Positions 40,527-50,650 of a stretch of 64,000 nt of DNA are shown in pieces (the first letter of the stretch is position 1; every line of letters starts with the position of its first letter). Below the pieces are notes generated by a model. It did no database searches and was not told the DNA's origin. It saw only the letters and a program-made list of their open reading frames with translations. Both the position numbers and the translations under genes were made by a program. This DNA is from Streptomyces sp. NBC_01429 (GTDB lineage Bacteria > Actinomycetota > Actinomycetes > Streptomycetales > Streptomycetaceae): the NCBI RefSeq assembly GCF_036231945.1, contig NZ_CP109599.1, positions 7,219,501-7,283,500 of the forward strand. Reading direction: 5' to 3'.

Positions 40527-41995
40527 GAGAGTCCCTTCAGATGGTCACGGAGTCCCACGCCGAAGGTGGTCGGCGTGCCGTTGTAGTCGCTGATCAGGGC
40601 GGGGCCCGAGGAACAGTCCCACGTGTTCCAGGTCCACCCGAGGTACGAGGCGCCGCGGCCGTCGAGCCAGGCCATGACCCGGTCGATATAGCCGTGCGCA
40701 CAGGTGTTCTCGCCGATCTCGCCCGCCACCAGCGGCACCTGTGCCAGTACCGGGGCGAGTTGTTCGTTCCAGCAGCTCTCGCTGGAACAGGTGTTGAAGT
40801 TGTACGTGTGCCAGGCGGCGGCGAGGTTGCCCGCCGGATCGCTCGGCCGGTACTGGAGCCACTGGCGCATGTCGTTCGCGTACGCCAGACCGGGTACCAG
40901 CACCAGGTTCTGGGCGCCGGTGGCCCGTACCGCGTTCACCAGGGACTGCATTCCGGCCACCTGGAAGTCGATCCCGGGGCAGCTGCCGCCGTCGCGCCAG
41001 CAGGTCCAGGCCGCGTCCAGGCTGGAGGTGGCCCGGTCCGGGAAGGGTTCGTTGAACAGGTCGAACACCACCGCCGGATCGCTCTTGAACGTCTCGGCGA
41101 CCGAACTCCAGAACGCCGGGGTGTACTTCGCGTTCGGCATCGGCTTCTGGCAGGTCGCGTACTCGGTGTCGGGGCAGTGGCTGTCGCCGCCCGTGTACTT
41201 CCCGTTGGTCCAGTGCAGTTCGACCACGGGGGTGATGCCGTGCGCCTCCAGTCCGGCCACGTAATCCTTCACCGCGTTGATGTAGTTGGCCCCGGCGTAC
41301 TCCGGTTTGACATGGGAGAGCCCGAGCCAGCACTCCTCGTTGAGGGGTACCCGTACGGTGTTCACCTTCCAGTCCGCGATGGCTTTCACGGACGCGTCGT
41401 CGACCGGTCCGTCGAAGAAGCCGTAGCCCTGGATGCACATGAACTCACCGCCGGAGCGGTTGACTCCGAGCATGCGGCGGGTGGCGCCGTTCGCGTCGAC
41501 CAGCTTGTTGCCCGAGACGTGGAGCTTCGGTGGAGCGCCGGCCGGGTCGGTGGGTGGGTCGGTCGGGTCACCGGAGCCCGGCTGCCCGTCGCACGTCGTG
41601 CCGTTGAGCTTGAAGGCGGCCGGAGCGGGGTTCGACCCCGACCACGAGGCGGTGAACCCGGCGCTGAGCGAGCCACCGGTCGGAATTGCGCCGTTCCAGC
41701 TCTCGTTGACGACGGTCACCGTCCGGCCGGACTGTGACCACTTGCCGTTCCAGCCCTGGGTCACCCGCTGACTTCCGGGGAAGTCGAAGGTGAGGCTCCA
41801 GCTCGCGACCGGCGATCCGTTGTTGGTCAGTGTGACGCCGCCCTGGAAGCCGCCGTCCCACTGACTCGTGGCGCTGTACTCGACCGTGCAGGTGGCCGCG
41901 GTTCCCGACGCGGCCGACTGCGGAACCAAGGCTGTGCCCGCCACGGCCAGGGCCGCGGCGGCCAGCAGCGCACAGAGGCGCGGTGGTGCTCGCAT
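40523..41995 (-). CDS. Secreted GH5 endo-beta-1,4-glucanase with N-terminal CBM2
   Basis: 490 aa. Signal peptide about 1-33; CBM2 about 35-135 (CTVEYSATSQWDGGFQGGVTLTN); short Pro/Asp/Thr linker; GH5 barrel about 150-490, acid/base in VVFDLFNEPFPDR, nucleophile in LVAGEIGENTC, substrate site LGWTWNTWDC. Cuts cellulose internally. AGGAG lies eight bases before ATG 41995. First gene of the GH5-GH6 operon, under a CebR-type operator at 42045. Confidence 0.92.
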   Translation of the reverse strand: MRAPPRLCALLAAAALAVAGTALVPQSAASGTAATCTVEYSATSQWDGGFQGGVTLTNNGSPVASWSLTFDFPGSQRVTQGWNGKWSQSGRTVTVVNESWNGAIPTGGSLSAGFTASWSGSNPAPAAFKLNGTTCDGQPGSGDPTDPPTDPAGAPPKLHVSGNKLVDANGATRRMLGVNRSGGEFMCIQGYGFFDGPVDDASVKAIADWKVNTVRVPLNEECWLGLSHVKPEYAGANYINAVKDYVAGLEAHGITPVVELHWTNGKYTGGDSHCPDTEYATCQKPMPNAKYTPAFWSSVAETFKSDPAVVFDLFNEPFPDRATSSLDAAWTCWRDGGSCPGIDFQVAGMQSLVNAVRATGAQNLVLVPGLAYANDMRQWLQYRPSDPAGNLAAAWHTYNFNTCSSESCWNEQLAPVLAQVPLVAGEIGENTCAHGYIDRVMAWLDGRGASYLGWTWNTWDCSSGPALISDYNGTPTTFGVGLRDHLKGLS

Positions 41996-42044
41996 GGAGC
42001 GACTCCTCAGGGCCGATACGCCGCCTGACGCGACGTATGACTGA

Positions 42045-42058
42045 TGGAAGCGCTCCCA
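42045..42058. promoter_or_regulatory. CebR-type operator upstream of the GH5-GH6 operon
   Basis: TGGAAGCGCTCCCA, one mismatch from the CebR consensus TGGGAGCGCTCCCA. CebR, a LacI-family repressor released by cellobiose, controls cellulase genes in Streptomyces. Confidence 0.85.
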
Positions 42059-42187
42059 CTGGTTGTGTTCGACGGTAGCGCCGAAGTGGCCTGAGTCAAC
42101 AGTCCAGTTGAATTCTTTTACCTCCGGAGTCGGCTGGACGTGCGTCTTGTTCAAAGTCTTGACAGGTGCACGTACCCGCTCAACGCT

Positions 42188-42201
42188 TGGGAGCGCTCCC
42201 A
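42188..42201. promoter_or_regulatory. CebR-type operator upstream of the GH48 gene
   Basis: TGGGAGCGCTCCCA, a perfect match to the 14-bp CebR palindrome, 54 bases before the GH48 start. Confidence 0.9.
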
Positions 42202-42254
42202 CTGGTTCGTATCCCCGCCCCCCACCCGCACCGGACCGCGAGGAGGACCCCTCC

Positions 42255-45212
42255 ATGCTCGGTTTACGAGGCTCCCCACCAGGCGCACCACCATCGCTCG
42301 GCGGACCCCGCCGCCGACGCGGCACCCGGCGGCTGCTCACCGCCCTGGCGGCCGCCCTGTCCCTCCCGCTCGCCATGACCGCGATCGGCTCCACGCCCGC
42401 GCGGGCCGCGGCGGTCCAGTGCGGCGTCGACTACAAGACCAATGACTGGGGCTCCGGCTTCACCGCCGACCTCACGATCACCAATCGCGGTACGGACGCC
42501 CTCGACGGCTGGACGCTGACCTACGGCTACGCCGGCAACCAGACCCTCACGAGCGGCTGGAACGGCACCTGGACGCAGTCCGGCAAGACCGTCACGGTCA
42601 AGAACGCCTCGCACAACGGGTCGATCGCGCCAGGGGCGGCGGCGACCACCGGCGCCAACTTCACCTACAGCGGCGCCAACGCCGCGCCCACCGTCTTCGC
42701 CGTCAACGGTGTCACCTGCGCCGGCGCCCATCAGCCGCCCATCACCGTCCTGAGCAGTCCGGCCCCCGGCGCCGTGTTCACCGCGGGCGGCACCATCCCG
42801 ATGGCCGCCACGGCGGCGGCCGCCGACGGCGCGGGGATCACCAAGGTCGAGTTCTACAGCGACACGACGCTGCTCGGCACCGACACCACCTCGCCGTACA
42901 CCTTCGACTACACGAACGTTCCCGCCGGTGATCACTCCCTGTACGCCAAGGCGTACGACGGCCAGGCCGCCTCGTCCGAGTCGACCCCGGTCGGGGTACG
43001 GGTCGTCGCGGGCCCCTCGCTGGTCGCGACCCCGGCCCAACTGGGCGTCCAGCAGGGGAAGACGGGCACCTTCGGGGTGAAGCTCTCCGCCCAGCCGACG
43101 GCCAGTGTGAACGTGGCCGTCGCCCGCACCGCGGGCAACACCGGCCTCACCGTCACCGGCGGCGGCAGCCTCACCTTCACCACCGCCAACTGGAACACCG
43201 CCCAGCAGGTGACCATCACCGCCGCGGCCACCGGCACCGGCGCCGCCACCTTCACCGCGACCGCGCCGGGACAGGCCAAGGCGGACGTCACCGTCACCCA
43301 GCTGGCCGCCGCGAGCACCTCCGACGCCCGGTTCCTGGAGCTGTACGGCAAGATCACCGACCCGGCCGCCGGTTACTTCTCGCCCGACGGCATCCCGTAC
43401 CACTCGGTGGAGACCCTCATCGTCGAGGCGCCCGACCAGGGCCACGAGACGACCTCCGAGGCGTACAGCTATCTGATCTGGCTCCAGGCCATGTACGGCA
43501 AGGTCACCGGCGACTGGACCAAGTTCAACGGCGCCTGGGACATCATGGAGAAGTACATGATCCCCACCCACGCCGACCAGCCGACCAACAGCTTCTACAC
43601 CGCGTCGAAACCGGCCACCTACGCGCCCGAGTGGGATCTGCCCTCGCAGTACCCCTCCCAGCTGAACAGCAACGTCCCGGTCGGCAACGACCCGATCGCG
43701 GCCGAGCTGAAGAGCGCCTACGGCACCGACGACATCTACGGCATGCACTGGATCCAGGACGTCGACAACGTCTACGGCTTCGGCAACTCGCCCGGCAAGT
43801 GCGAGGCGGGCCCGGCGGACAAGGGTCCCTCCTACATCAACACCTTCCAGCGCGGACCGCAGGAGTCGGTCTGGGAGACCGTGACCCAGCCGACCTGTGA
43901 CTCCTTCAAGTACGGCGGCAAGAACGGCTATCTGGACCTGTTCACCGGTGACGCCTCCTACACCAAGCAGTGGAAGTTCACCAACGCCCCCGACGCCGAC
44001 GCCCGGGTCGTCCAGGCCGCGTACTGGGCCTCGGAGTGGGCGAAGGAGCAGGGCAAGGGCAGCCAGGTCGCGGCCAATGTCGCGAAGGCCGCCAAGATGG
44101 GCGACTACCTCCGCTACGCCATGTATGACAAGTACTTCAAGAAGGTCGGCGACTGCGTGGGGGAGACCGCCTGCCCGGCGGGCAGCGGCAAGAACAGCTC
44201 GCACTATCTGCTCTCGTGGTACTACGCCTGGGGCGGCGCCACCGACACCTCGGCCGGCTGGGCCTGGCGCATCGGATCCAGCTTCAGCCACAGCGGCTAC
44301 CAGAACCCGATGGCGGCCTGGGCGCTCAGCTCGTACGCCGACCTCAAGCCCAAGTCGGCCACCGGCCAGCAGGACTGGACCACCAGCCTCAAGCGGCAGG
44401 TCGAGTTCTACCGCTGGCTCCAGTCCGCCGAGGGCGGCATCGCGGGCGGCGCGACCAACAGCTGGCAGGGCCGCTACGCCCAGCCGCCGGCCGGTACCCC
44501 GACCTTCTACGGCATGTACTACGACGAGGCCCCCGTCTACCACGACCCGCCGTCCAACCAGTGGTTCGGCTTCCAGGCGTGGTCCATGGAGCGCGTCGCG
44601 GAGTACTACCAGCAGACCGGTGACAGCGCGGCCAAGGCCGTGCTGGACAAGTGGGTGAGCTGGGCGCTGTCCAAGACCACCATCAACCCGGACGGTACGT
44701 ATCAGATCCCGTCGACCCTCCAGTGGTCCGGCAAGCCGGACACCTGGAACGCCACGACGCCCGGCGCCAACACCGGACTGCACGTCACCGTCGCGGACTA
44801 CACGAACGACGTCGGCGTGGCCGCCGCGTACGCCAAGACCCTCTCCTACTACGCGGCGAAGTCGGGGAACACGGCCGCCAGGACCACGGCCAAGGCCCTG
44901 CTCGACGGCATGTGGGACCACCACCAGGACGCCCTGGGCATCGCGGTCCCCGAGACCCGCGCCGACTACAGCCGCTTCAACGAGCCGGTGTACGTACCGA
45001 GCGGCTGGACCGGGACCATGCCGAACGGCGACGCGATCGGCTCCGCCTCCACCTTCGCCTCGATCCGCTCCTTCTACAAGAGCGACCCGGCCTGGTCCAA
45101 GGTCGAGGCCTATCTGAAGGGCGGCGCCGCGCCGACCTTCACCTATCACCGGTTCTGGGCGCAGGCGGACATCGCGCTGGCGCTCGGCTCGTACGGGGAT
45201 CTCTTCGAATAG
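42255..45212 (+). CDS. Secreted GH48 reducing-end cellobiohydrolase with N-terminal CBM2
   Basis: 985 aa. Signal peptide about 1-53; CBM2 about 55-155 ([22 protein letters not shown]); Ig-like Big domain about 160-255 ([18 protein letters not shown]); a second beta-domain about 258-350; GH48 (alpha/alpha)6 barrel about 355-985 with the acid region [27 protein letters not shown] and [11 protein letters not shown] processive exocellulase acting from the reducing end; it works together with the GH6 and GH5 enzymes encoded divergently. AGGAGGA precedes ATG 42255. Regulated by the CebR site upstream. Confidence 0.94.
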   Translation: MLGLRGSPPGAPPSLGGPRRRRGTRRLLTALAAALSLPLAMTAIGSTPARAAAVQCGVDYKTNDWGSGFTADLTITNRGTDALDGWTLTYGYAGNQTLTSGWNGTWTQSGKTVTVKNASHNGSIAPGAAATTGANFTYSGANAAPTVFAVNGVTCAGAHQPPITVLSSPAPGAVFTAGGTIPMAATAAAADGAGITKVEFYSDTTLLGTDTTSPYTFDYTNVPAGDHSLYAKAYDGQAASSESTPVGVRVVAGPSLVATPAQLGVQQGKTGTFGVKLSAQPTASVNVAVARTAGNTGLTVTGGGSLTFTTANWNTAQQVTITAAATGTGAATFTATAPGQAKADVTVTQLAAASTSDARFLELYGKITDPAAGYFSPDGIPYHSVETLIVEAPDQGHETTSEAYSYLIWLQAMYGKVTGDWTKFNGAWDIMEKYMIPTHADQPTNSFYTASKPATYAPEWDLPSQYPSQLNSNVPVGNDPIAAELKSAYGTDDIYGMHWIQDVDNVYGFGNSPGKCEAGPADKGPSYINTFQRGPQESVWETVTQPTCDSFKYGGKNGYLDLFTGDASYTKQWKFTNAPDADARVVQAAYWASEWAKEQGKGSQVAANVAKAAKMGDYLRYAMYDKYFKKVGDCVGETACPAGSGKNSSHYLLSWYYAWGGATDTSAGWAWRIGSSFSHSGYQNPMAAWALSSYADLKPKSATGQQDWTTSLKRQVEFYRWLQSAEGGIAGGATNSWQGRYAQPPAGTPTFYGMYYDEAPVYHDPPSNQWFGFQAWSMERVAEYYQQTGDSAAKAVLDKWVSWALSKTTINPDGTYQIPSTLQWSGKPDTWNATTPGANTGLHVTVADYTNDVGVAAAYAKTLSYYAAKSGNTAARTTAKALLDGMWDHHQDALGIAVPETRADYSRFNEPVYVPSGWTGTMPNGDAIGSASTFASIRSFYKSDPAWSKVEAYLKGGAAPTFTYHRFWAQADIALALGSYGDLFE

Positions 45213-45240
45213 CGCGGGCCATCTCCCACGCCCCCGACGC

Positions 45241-45274
45241 GGAGGGTCCCGGCTGTCGCCCGCCGGGACTCTCC
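45241..45274 (+). terminator. Hairpin terminator after GH48
   Basis: GGAGGGTCCCGGC (45241-45253) pairs with GCCGGGACTCTCC (45262-45274) with one G-T wobble, about 30 bases after the stop. Confidence 0.65.
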
Positions 45275-45553
45275 GTCCTCATGTTCGCTGCCCGAACACC
45301 CCTGTCGTTACGACCGTTTGATGCGATTTTGGGACACGGATTTGACAACACAAGGTCAAATCCTGGTTTCCGACCTGTCCGAGCGGGTCGAATGGATGTC
45401 ACTCTCTGGACGGCTCACCGCGCGTAGAGCGCACGGCGGGCTGCTTCATGACATGCACAGCTCAGCACCATTGGGCGGTGGCCGCACCCCTACGGCCCCC
45501 GCTTTCCCCACAGAGGGTCCGCTCATCGGCGGCCCGACACTCTTGGAGACTGA
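45275..45553. promoter_or_regulatory. M4 protease upstream region with a 9-bp-arm inverted repeat
   Basis: Gene-free. GGATTTGAC (45338-45346) and GTCAAATCC (45355-45363) are perfect arms around AACACAAG; a TTGACA box lies in the left arm. The surroundings (45300-45370) are AT-rich. Likely the promoter and operator of the protease gene. No -10 box stands out. Confidence 0.5.
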
Positions 45554-47194
45554 GTGAGACTCGTAGCTTCCTCCCCCCGCACCACCACCTCCCGCAAGAC
45601 CCCCCTGCGCGTCGCCGCGCTCGTCGCCTCCGCGGCCATGGTCGTCGTCGGCGTGCAGTCGGGCACCGCGAGCGCCCAGCCCGACACCGCCCGCGAGAGC
45701 GGTGCCGCGGCCGTGGCGTTCACGCCCAGCCAGCGTGTCGAGGCCATCAAGGACGCGCAGGCGGACACCGCGAGCCAGGCGAAGTCCCTGGGCCTCGGCG
45801 CCCAGGAGAAGCTGGTCGTACGGGATGTGATCAAGGACGCCGACGGTACGGTCCACACCCGTTACGAGCGGACCTACGCCGGTCTGCCCGTACTCGGCGG
45901 CGACCTCGTCGTCCATGAGCCCGCCGCCGGGAAGACCAGCGTCACCAAGGCGGTCTCGGCCCGGATAGCCGTGGCCTCCACCACCGCCGAGGTCGCCTCC
46001 TCGGCCGCCAAGTCGACCGCGCTCAGGACCGCCAAGGCGGAGAAGACCGCCGAGGCCGCAGCCGAGGGCGCGCCCCGCAAGGTGATCTGGGCGGCCGACG
46101 GCACCCCGGTACTCGCCTGGGAGACCGTCGTCGAGGGCTTCCAGCCCGACGGCACGCCGAGCGAGCTGCACGTCGTCACCGACGCGGCCACCGGCAAGGA
46201 GCTGTTCAAGGACGAGGCCATCGAGACCGGCACCGGAACCGGCAAGTACAACGGCTCGGTGACCATCGGCACCACCAAGAGCGGCACCACGTACAACCTC
46301 ACCGACAGCGGCCGCGGCGGTCACAAGACATACGACCTCAACCAGGGCACCTCCGGCACCGGCACGCTCTTCACCAACTCGACCGACACCTGGGCGGGCG
46401 GCCGGCTGACCGCCGGTGTCGACGTCCACTACGGCGCCGCCACCACCTGGGACTTCTACAAGAACGTGGTGGGCCGCAACGGCATCAAGAACAACGGTGT
46501 CGCGTCCTACTCCCGCGCCCACTACGGCAACAGCTACGTCAACGCGTTCTGGAGCGACAGCTGCTTCTGCATGACGTACGGCGACGGCTCGGGCAACAGC
46601 AACCCGCTCACCTCGCTCGACGTGGCCGCCCACGAGATGACCCACGGCGTCACCGCCGCCACGGCCAACCTCAACTACAGCGGTGAGTCCGGCGGCCTCA
46701 ACGAGGCCACCTCCGACATCTTCGCCGCGGCGGTCGAGTTCTACGCCAACAACCCGAGCGCGCCGGGCAACTACCTGGTCGGCGAGCAGATCAACATCAA
46801 CGGCAACGGCACCCCGCTGCGCTACATGGACAAGCCGAGCAAGGACGGCGCGTCCAAGGACTACTGGTCGTCCACCCTCGGCAACGTGGACGTCCACTAC
46901 TCCTCCGGCCCCGCCAACCACTTCTTCTACCTGCTGTCCGAGGGCAGCGGCGCGAAGACCGTCAACGGCGTGAGCTACAACAGCCCCACGTACGACGGCT
47001 CCACGCTCGCCGGTATCGGCCGGGACAAGGCCATCCAGATCTGGTACAAGGCCCTGACGACGTACATGACGTCCACCACCAAGTACGCCGGCGCGCGCAC
47101 CGCGACGCTGAGCGCGGCGGGCGCCCTGTACGGCACGACCAGCACCGAGTACAAGGCGGTCGCCGCCACCTGGACCGCGATCAACGTCAGCTGA
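45554..47194 (+). CDS. Secreted thermolysin-like M4 metalloprotease
   Basis: 546 aa zymogen. Signal peptide about 1-42; propeptide with an FTP/PepSY-like region (RYERTYAGLPVLGGDLVVHEP; VIWAADGTPVLAWETVVEG) to about 225; M4 catalytic domain to the end. Zinc site HEMTH near residue 360 (LDVAAHEMTHGV) with the third ligand in GGLNEATSDIFAAAVEFY; catalytic His in SGPANHFFYLL. The GTG at 45554 has GGAGA upstream. Extracellular neutral endopeptidase, activated by autocleavage of the propeptide. Confidence 0.93.
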   Translation: MRLVASSPRTTTSRKTPLRVAALVASAAMVVVGVQSGTASAQPDTARESGAAAVAFTPSQRVEAIKDAQADTASQAKSLGLGAQEKLVVRDVIKDADGTVHTRYERTYAGLPVLGGDLVVHEPAAGKTSVTKAVSARIAVASTTAEVASSAAKSTALRTAKAEKTAEAAAEGAPRKVIWAADGTPVLAWETVVEGFQPDGTPSELHVVTDAATGKELFKDEAIETGTGTGKYNGSVTIGTTKSGTTYNLTDSGRGGHKTYDLNQGTSGTGTLFTNSTDTWAGGRLTAGVDVHYGAATTWDFYKNVVGRNGIKNNGVASYSRAHYGNSYVNAFWSDSCFCMTYGDGSGNSNPLTSLDVAAHEMTHGVTAATANLNYSGESGGLNEATSDIFAAAVEFYANNPSAPGNYLVGEQININGNGTPLRYMDKPSKDGASKDYWSSTLGNVDVHYSSGPANHFFYLLSEGSGAKTVNGVSYNSPTYDGSTLAGIGRDKAIQIWYKALTTYMTSTTKYAGARTATLSAAGALYGTTSTEYKAVAATWTAINVS

Positions 47195-47236
47195 CCGAGG
47201 CGGTCCGCCGGTCCCGGCCGGCTGACCGCTCACCGG

Positions 47237-47273
47237 GCACGGGCCCGCGCGTTCACCACGCGCGGGCCCGTGC
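47237..47273 (+). terminator. Hairpin terminator after the M4 protease
   Basis: GCACGGGCCCGCGCG (47237-47251), loop TTCACCA, CGCGCGGGCCCGTGC (47259-47273): a perfect 15-bp stem. Confidence 0.75.
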
Positions 47274-47378
47274 GCGTGTGCGCCCCGCCGGGGCCGGGCA
47301 CGGGCAGTAGGGTGCGGTGCCGGATCCGTACGACAGGTCCGAAGTGTCCCCCGTCCCCACCCGCGAAGGAGACCGGCG

Positions 47379-48398
47379 ATGAGCGCGTCCACCGAAGGCA
47401 ACCGGCAGTACGGGAAGAATCCCTTCAAGCGTTCCACGAGCCACTTCGCGGACCGGATCACGGCCGACGGCCGCGACGGCTGGCCCGTCGAGGCCGGCCG
47501 CTACCGGCTGGTGGTCAGCCGCGCCTGCCCGTGGGCGAGCCGCGCCCTCGTCTCGCGGCGCCTCCTCGGGCTGGAGAGCGCCCTCCCGGTCGCCGTCGCC
47601 GACCCGATCCAGGACGACCGCAGCTGGCGCTTCACCCTCGACCCGGACGGCCGCGACCCCGTCCTCGGCATCCGCTTCCTCGCCGAGGCGTACGACGCGC
47701 GCCGGACCGGCTACCCCGGCGGGGTCAGCGTGCCCGCGATCGTGGACGTACCCAGCGGGCAGCTGGTCACCAACGACTTCCAGCGCATCACCCTCGACCT
47801 GGCCACCGAGTGGACGCCGCTGCACCGGCCGGGCGCCCCCGACCTCTATCCCGAGCCGCTGCGCGAGGAGATCGACGAGGTCATGGAGGGCGTCTTCCGC
47901 GATGTCAACAACGGCGTGTACCGGGCCGGCTTCGCGACGGGGCAGAGCGAGTACGAGGACGCCTACCGAGCCGTGTTCCGCCGGTTCGGCCTGCTCTCCG
48001 AGCGGCTGGCGAACCGCCGGTACCTGGTGGGGGACACCCTCACCGAGGCGGACATCAGGCTGTTCACCACGCTGGTGCGCTTCGACGCCGTCTACCACGG
48101 ACACTTCAAGTGCAACCGGTACAAGCTGACGGAGAACCCGGTGCTCTGGGCCTACGCCAGGGATCTCTACCAGACGCCCGGGTTCGGCGACACGGTGGAT
48201 TTCGACCACATCAAGCGCCACTACTACCAGGTCCACACCGGTATCAACCCGACCGGCATCGTGCCCCTGGGCCCCGACCTGTCGGGCTGGCTGACCGCGC
48301 ACCACCGCGCGGAGCTGGGCGGCCGGCCGTTCGGGGACGGGACACCCCCGGGCCCGGTGCCGCCCGGCGAGGAGATCCCGCCCGCAGGGCGCCCCTGA
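47379..48398 (+). CDS. Glutathionyl-hydroquinone reductase-like GST family protein
   Basis: 339 aa. Thioredoxin-like N-terminal domain with the CPWA active site (VVSRACPWASRALVSRRLLGLE, Cys near residue 50), the WRFTLD and YPGGVSVPAIVD elements, then the helical GST C-terminal domain (RRYLVGDTLTEADIRLFTTLVRFDAVYHGHFKCN). Matches the Xi-class YqjG/ECM4 group that removes thiols from quinone conjugates. Actinomycetes use mycothiol, so the natural co-substrate is uncertain. The Pro/Gly-rich tail (PPGPVPPGEEIPPAGRP) is extra. GAAGGAGA precedes ATG 47379. Confidence 0.88.
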   Translation: MSASTEGNRQYGKNPFKRSTSHFADRITADGRDGWPVEAGRYRLVVSRACPWASRALVSRRLLGLESALPVAVADPIQDDRSWRFTLDPDGRDPVLGIRFLAEAYDARRTGYPGGVSVPAIVDVPSGQLVTNDFQRITLDLATEWTPLHRPGAPDLYPEPLREEIDEVMEGVFRDVNNGVYRAGFATGQSEYEDAYRAVFRRFGLLSERLANRRYLVGDTLTEADIRLFTTLVRFDAVYHGHFKCNRYKLTENPVLWAYARDLYQTPGFGDTVDFDHIKRHYYQVHTGINPTGIVPLGPDLSGWLTAHHRAELGGRPFGDGTPPGPVPPGEEIPPAGRP

Positions 48399-48460
48399 GG
48401 CTGTCGGGCGGCCTTCGGGCGGCTTTCCGGTCGACAGAAGCCGAACGCTGAGCGCCGCCG

Positions 48461-49699
48461 TCAGCCCCCGGCCGGGGGCCGGCGCAGCAGATACAGCCCG
48501 ACGCCCGCCGCCAGTGCCAGCACGACGACGGTGAAGGTCATCCCCGCGCCCCGCAGGCCCAGCCAGAGGGTCAGCGCTCCGACGCCGACGACCGGCAGCG
48601 AGATGCCCAGATAGGCGACGACGAAGAACGCGGAGACCGTGCCGCCCCGGTGCTCGGGCGGCGCGGCGCCGCTGACCGCGGTCATGGCGGCCCGGAAGGC
48701 GAGCCCCTGGCCGAGCCCGCCGCAGAGCGCGCCCGCCACGAGCAGCGGCAGCGACCGTACGGCCAGGGACGCGCCCACCAGCGCCAGCCCGACGACCAGC
48801 ACGAGACAGCCGCCCGGCAGCGCCGCCCGTACCCCCACCCGTCCCAGCAGCGACTGGCCGACGGTGGAGGCCAGGAAGACGGAGAAGACGACCGCGCCCG
48901 AGACCGCGAGATTGCGCACCTGGAGCGTCTGGGCCATGAAGGACGGCGCCACCGCCGTGAACAGCCCCAGCAGCGCGAACCCGGCGAAGGCGGCGAGGGC
49001 CGACGACGCGAACACCCCACGGACCTGCGGCGGCACCACCAGCCCCTGCGGCCGCAGCGGCCCCCACCGCCCCCGCGTCCTCTGCCCCTGGTCCTGCTCG
49101 GCCCGCTTCTTCCGCGCGACCGTCTCCGGCAGGTACCAGGTCAGTACGCCGGCCACCGCCACCAGCGCCAGATGCGCCAGAAACGGCAGCCGCAGCGGCC
49201 AGGGCGCGTACTGGGCGAGCAGCCCGGCCAGCAGCGGGCCGCACCCCAGACCGCCCATGTTCGCCGCCGTGGCCGCCAGCCCCGCGCGCGCCTCGCGGCC
49301 CGGCGGCGCCAGCTCCATCACGGTGACGGTCGCCGCCCCGCTGAGCAGCCCGGCGGCGAAGCCCGACAGCAGCCGGCCCGCGAAGAGCGCCACGAGCCCG
49401 CCCTCGAACAGGAAGCACAGCGCGCTGGCCGCCGACAGCCCCAGCGCGCACAGCAGCACCGGCCGGCGGCCCACCTCGTCCGAGACGTTGCCCGCCAGCA
49501 GCAGCGTGGCGATCACCCCGAGGGCGTAGACGGCGAACACGATCGTCACCATCAGCTCGGAGAAGCCGAGCTGGGCGCGGTAGAGCCCGTACAGCGGGGT
49601 GGGCAGGGTCGTACCGGCCATGCCCACGGCGAAGATCCCGGCGGCCACCGGATATCCCGGGCGCCGGTGGCCGCGGCCGTGGTCCATCTGGCGGTGCAT
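48461..49699 (-). CDS. MFS transporter
   Basis: 412 aa with twelve predicted membrane segments, starting GYPVAAGIFAVGMAGTTLPTPLYGLY. The MFS loop motif is GNVSDEVGRRPVLLCAL between helices 2 and 3. It looks like the drug-exporter-type group, but the substrate is unknown. ATG 49699 is the best of several starts (GAGGGGG upstream, a little far); the frame is open to 49756. Confidence 0.85.
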   Translation of the reverse strand: MHRQMDHGRGHRRPGYPVAAGIFAVGMAGTTLPTPLYGLYRAQLGFSELMVTIVFAVYALGVIATLLLAGNVSDEVGRRPVLLCALGLSAASALCFLFEGGLVALFAGRLLSGFAAGLLSGAATVTVMELAPPGREARAGLAATAANMGGLGCGPLLAGLLAQYAPWPLRLPFLAHLALVAVAGVLTWYLPETVARKKRAEQDQGQRTRGRWGPLRPQGLVVPPQVRGVFASSALAAFAGFALLGLFTAVAPSFMAQTLQVRNLAVSGAVVFSVFLASTVGQSLLGRVGVRAALPGGCLVLVVGLALVGASLAVRSLPLLVAGALCGGLGQGLAFRAAMTAVSGAAPPEHRGGTVSAFFVVAYLGISLPVVGVGALTLWLGLRGAGMTFTVVVLALAAGVGLYLLRRPPAGG

Positions 49700-49901
49700 C
49701 GGGAACACGCCCCCTCGGCGGAACTCCACGCGGGTCGGGCGGGCCCCCGCGCCCATCAGGTCACCGCGCGCCGCGAGGGCGCGCGCCTGGCTCCATCAAC
49801 CCCCACATCGGTCCCCCGCACCATCCGGGACCGGCGTAAGAGGGAAGGGGCCGAGCGGTGCGGGAGGGATGGAGCCGGGACGTACGCGCGCGTACCGTCG
49901 G

Positions 49902-50645
49902 TCAGTCGGCAGGCCGGGCGGACAGCTCCCGCGGCAGCCCGGCGCCCGGCTGCGGAACCTCGCCGAAGTCCTCGTCGTCGCTGTCCACCCGCAGCCGGTT
50001 GATCACCGCCTCCAGCGAGGCCGGCAGGGTGGGGCGGCGGCCGTTGTGGCACTGGCTCAGCAGATCGTGCCCGACCGCCTCCGGCAGCAGCGCGGAGAGC
50101 ACGGCCGGCGTCGCGGCACGGCCGGCTCCCGGCAGCCGGCGGGACTGGTCGCGCCAGTGGGCGGCGTCCCTGAACTCGGCTCTCTGCTGGTGCGCGAGGA
50201 AGAGACAGAAGGCGGCCGTCCGGTTGCCGCCCCCGGCGGCGAACTGCCACCAGAACTGCGCCGCGTCCCGGTGGCCGGTCAGATGCAGGAGCGCGGCGAA
50301 GACGACGGCGCCCTCCGGATCGATACGGTCGTGCGCCACCAGCCGGGTCAGCGCGCCGGCCGCCTCGGGCGCGTTGAGGACGAGGGAGACGGCGAGGCTC
50401 AGATCGTGCGCGGCCTGCTCGTGGGCCGAGGGAAAGCGGGTGGGAGGCGTCGCCGGTCCCGGCGGGCGCGCGGCGGCCGTGCCGTCGGTACGGCGCGCGG
50501 TCAGACGTCTGCGGGTGGCCTCGGCGTCGTATTCGTCGTAGTCGTCGTACGTGTGGTCGAGGACTTCCGCGTCCTCCAGCAGCAGGTCGACCGCGGCGGC
50601 GGGCGTCCTCGGAGCGCTGGGGGTGGGGTCGTTCGTGCGGCGCAC
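49902..50645 (-). CDS. Hypothetical protein linked to the ECF-like sigma factor
   Basis: 247 aa, no signal or membrane segment. An acidic/Tyr stretch (DHTYDDYDEYD) and a disordered part precede a helical region (about 70-200) with tetratricopeptide-like helices (DPEGAVVFAALLHLTGHRDAAQFWWQFAAGGGNRTAAFCLFLAHQQRAE has that look). It starts five bases after the sigma factor gene, so the two are co-transcribed. No family recognised; it could modulate the sigma factor. Confidence 0.72.
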   Translation of the reverse strand: MRRTNDPTPSAPRTPAAAVDLLLEDAEVLDHTYDDYDEYDAEATRRRLTARRTDGTAAARPPGPATPPTRFPSAHEQAAHDLSLAVSLVLNAPEAAGALTRLVAHDRIDPEGAVVFAALLHLTGHRDAAQFWWQFAAGGGNRTAAFCLFLAHQQRAEFRDAAHWRDQSRRLPGAGRAATPAVLSALLPEAVGHDLLSQCHNGRRPTLPASLEAVINRLRVDSDDEDFGEVPQPGAGLPRELSARPAD

Positions 50646-50650
50646 GGTGG

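Noticed and set aside
42264-45149. A 961-codon open frame on the minus strand
   Set aside because: Lies wholly inside and antisense to the GH48 gene; repetitive Gly/Val/Arg content only.
45446-47461. A 671-codon open frame on the minus strand
   Set aside because: Antisense to the M4 protease, whose zinc motif and propeptide are unmistakable.
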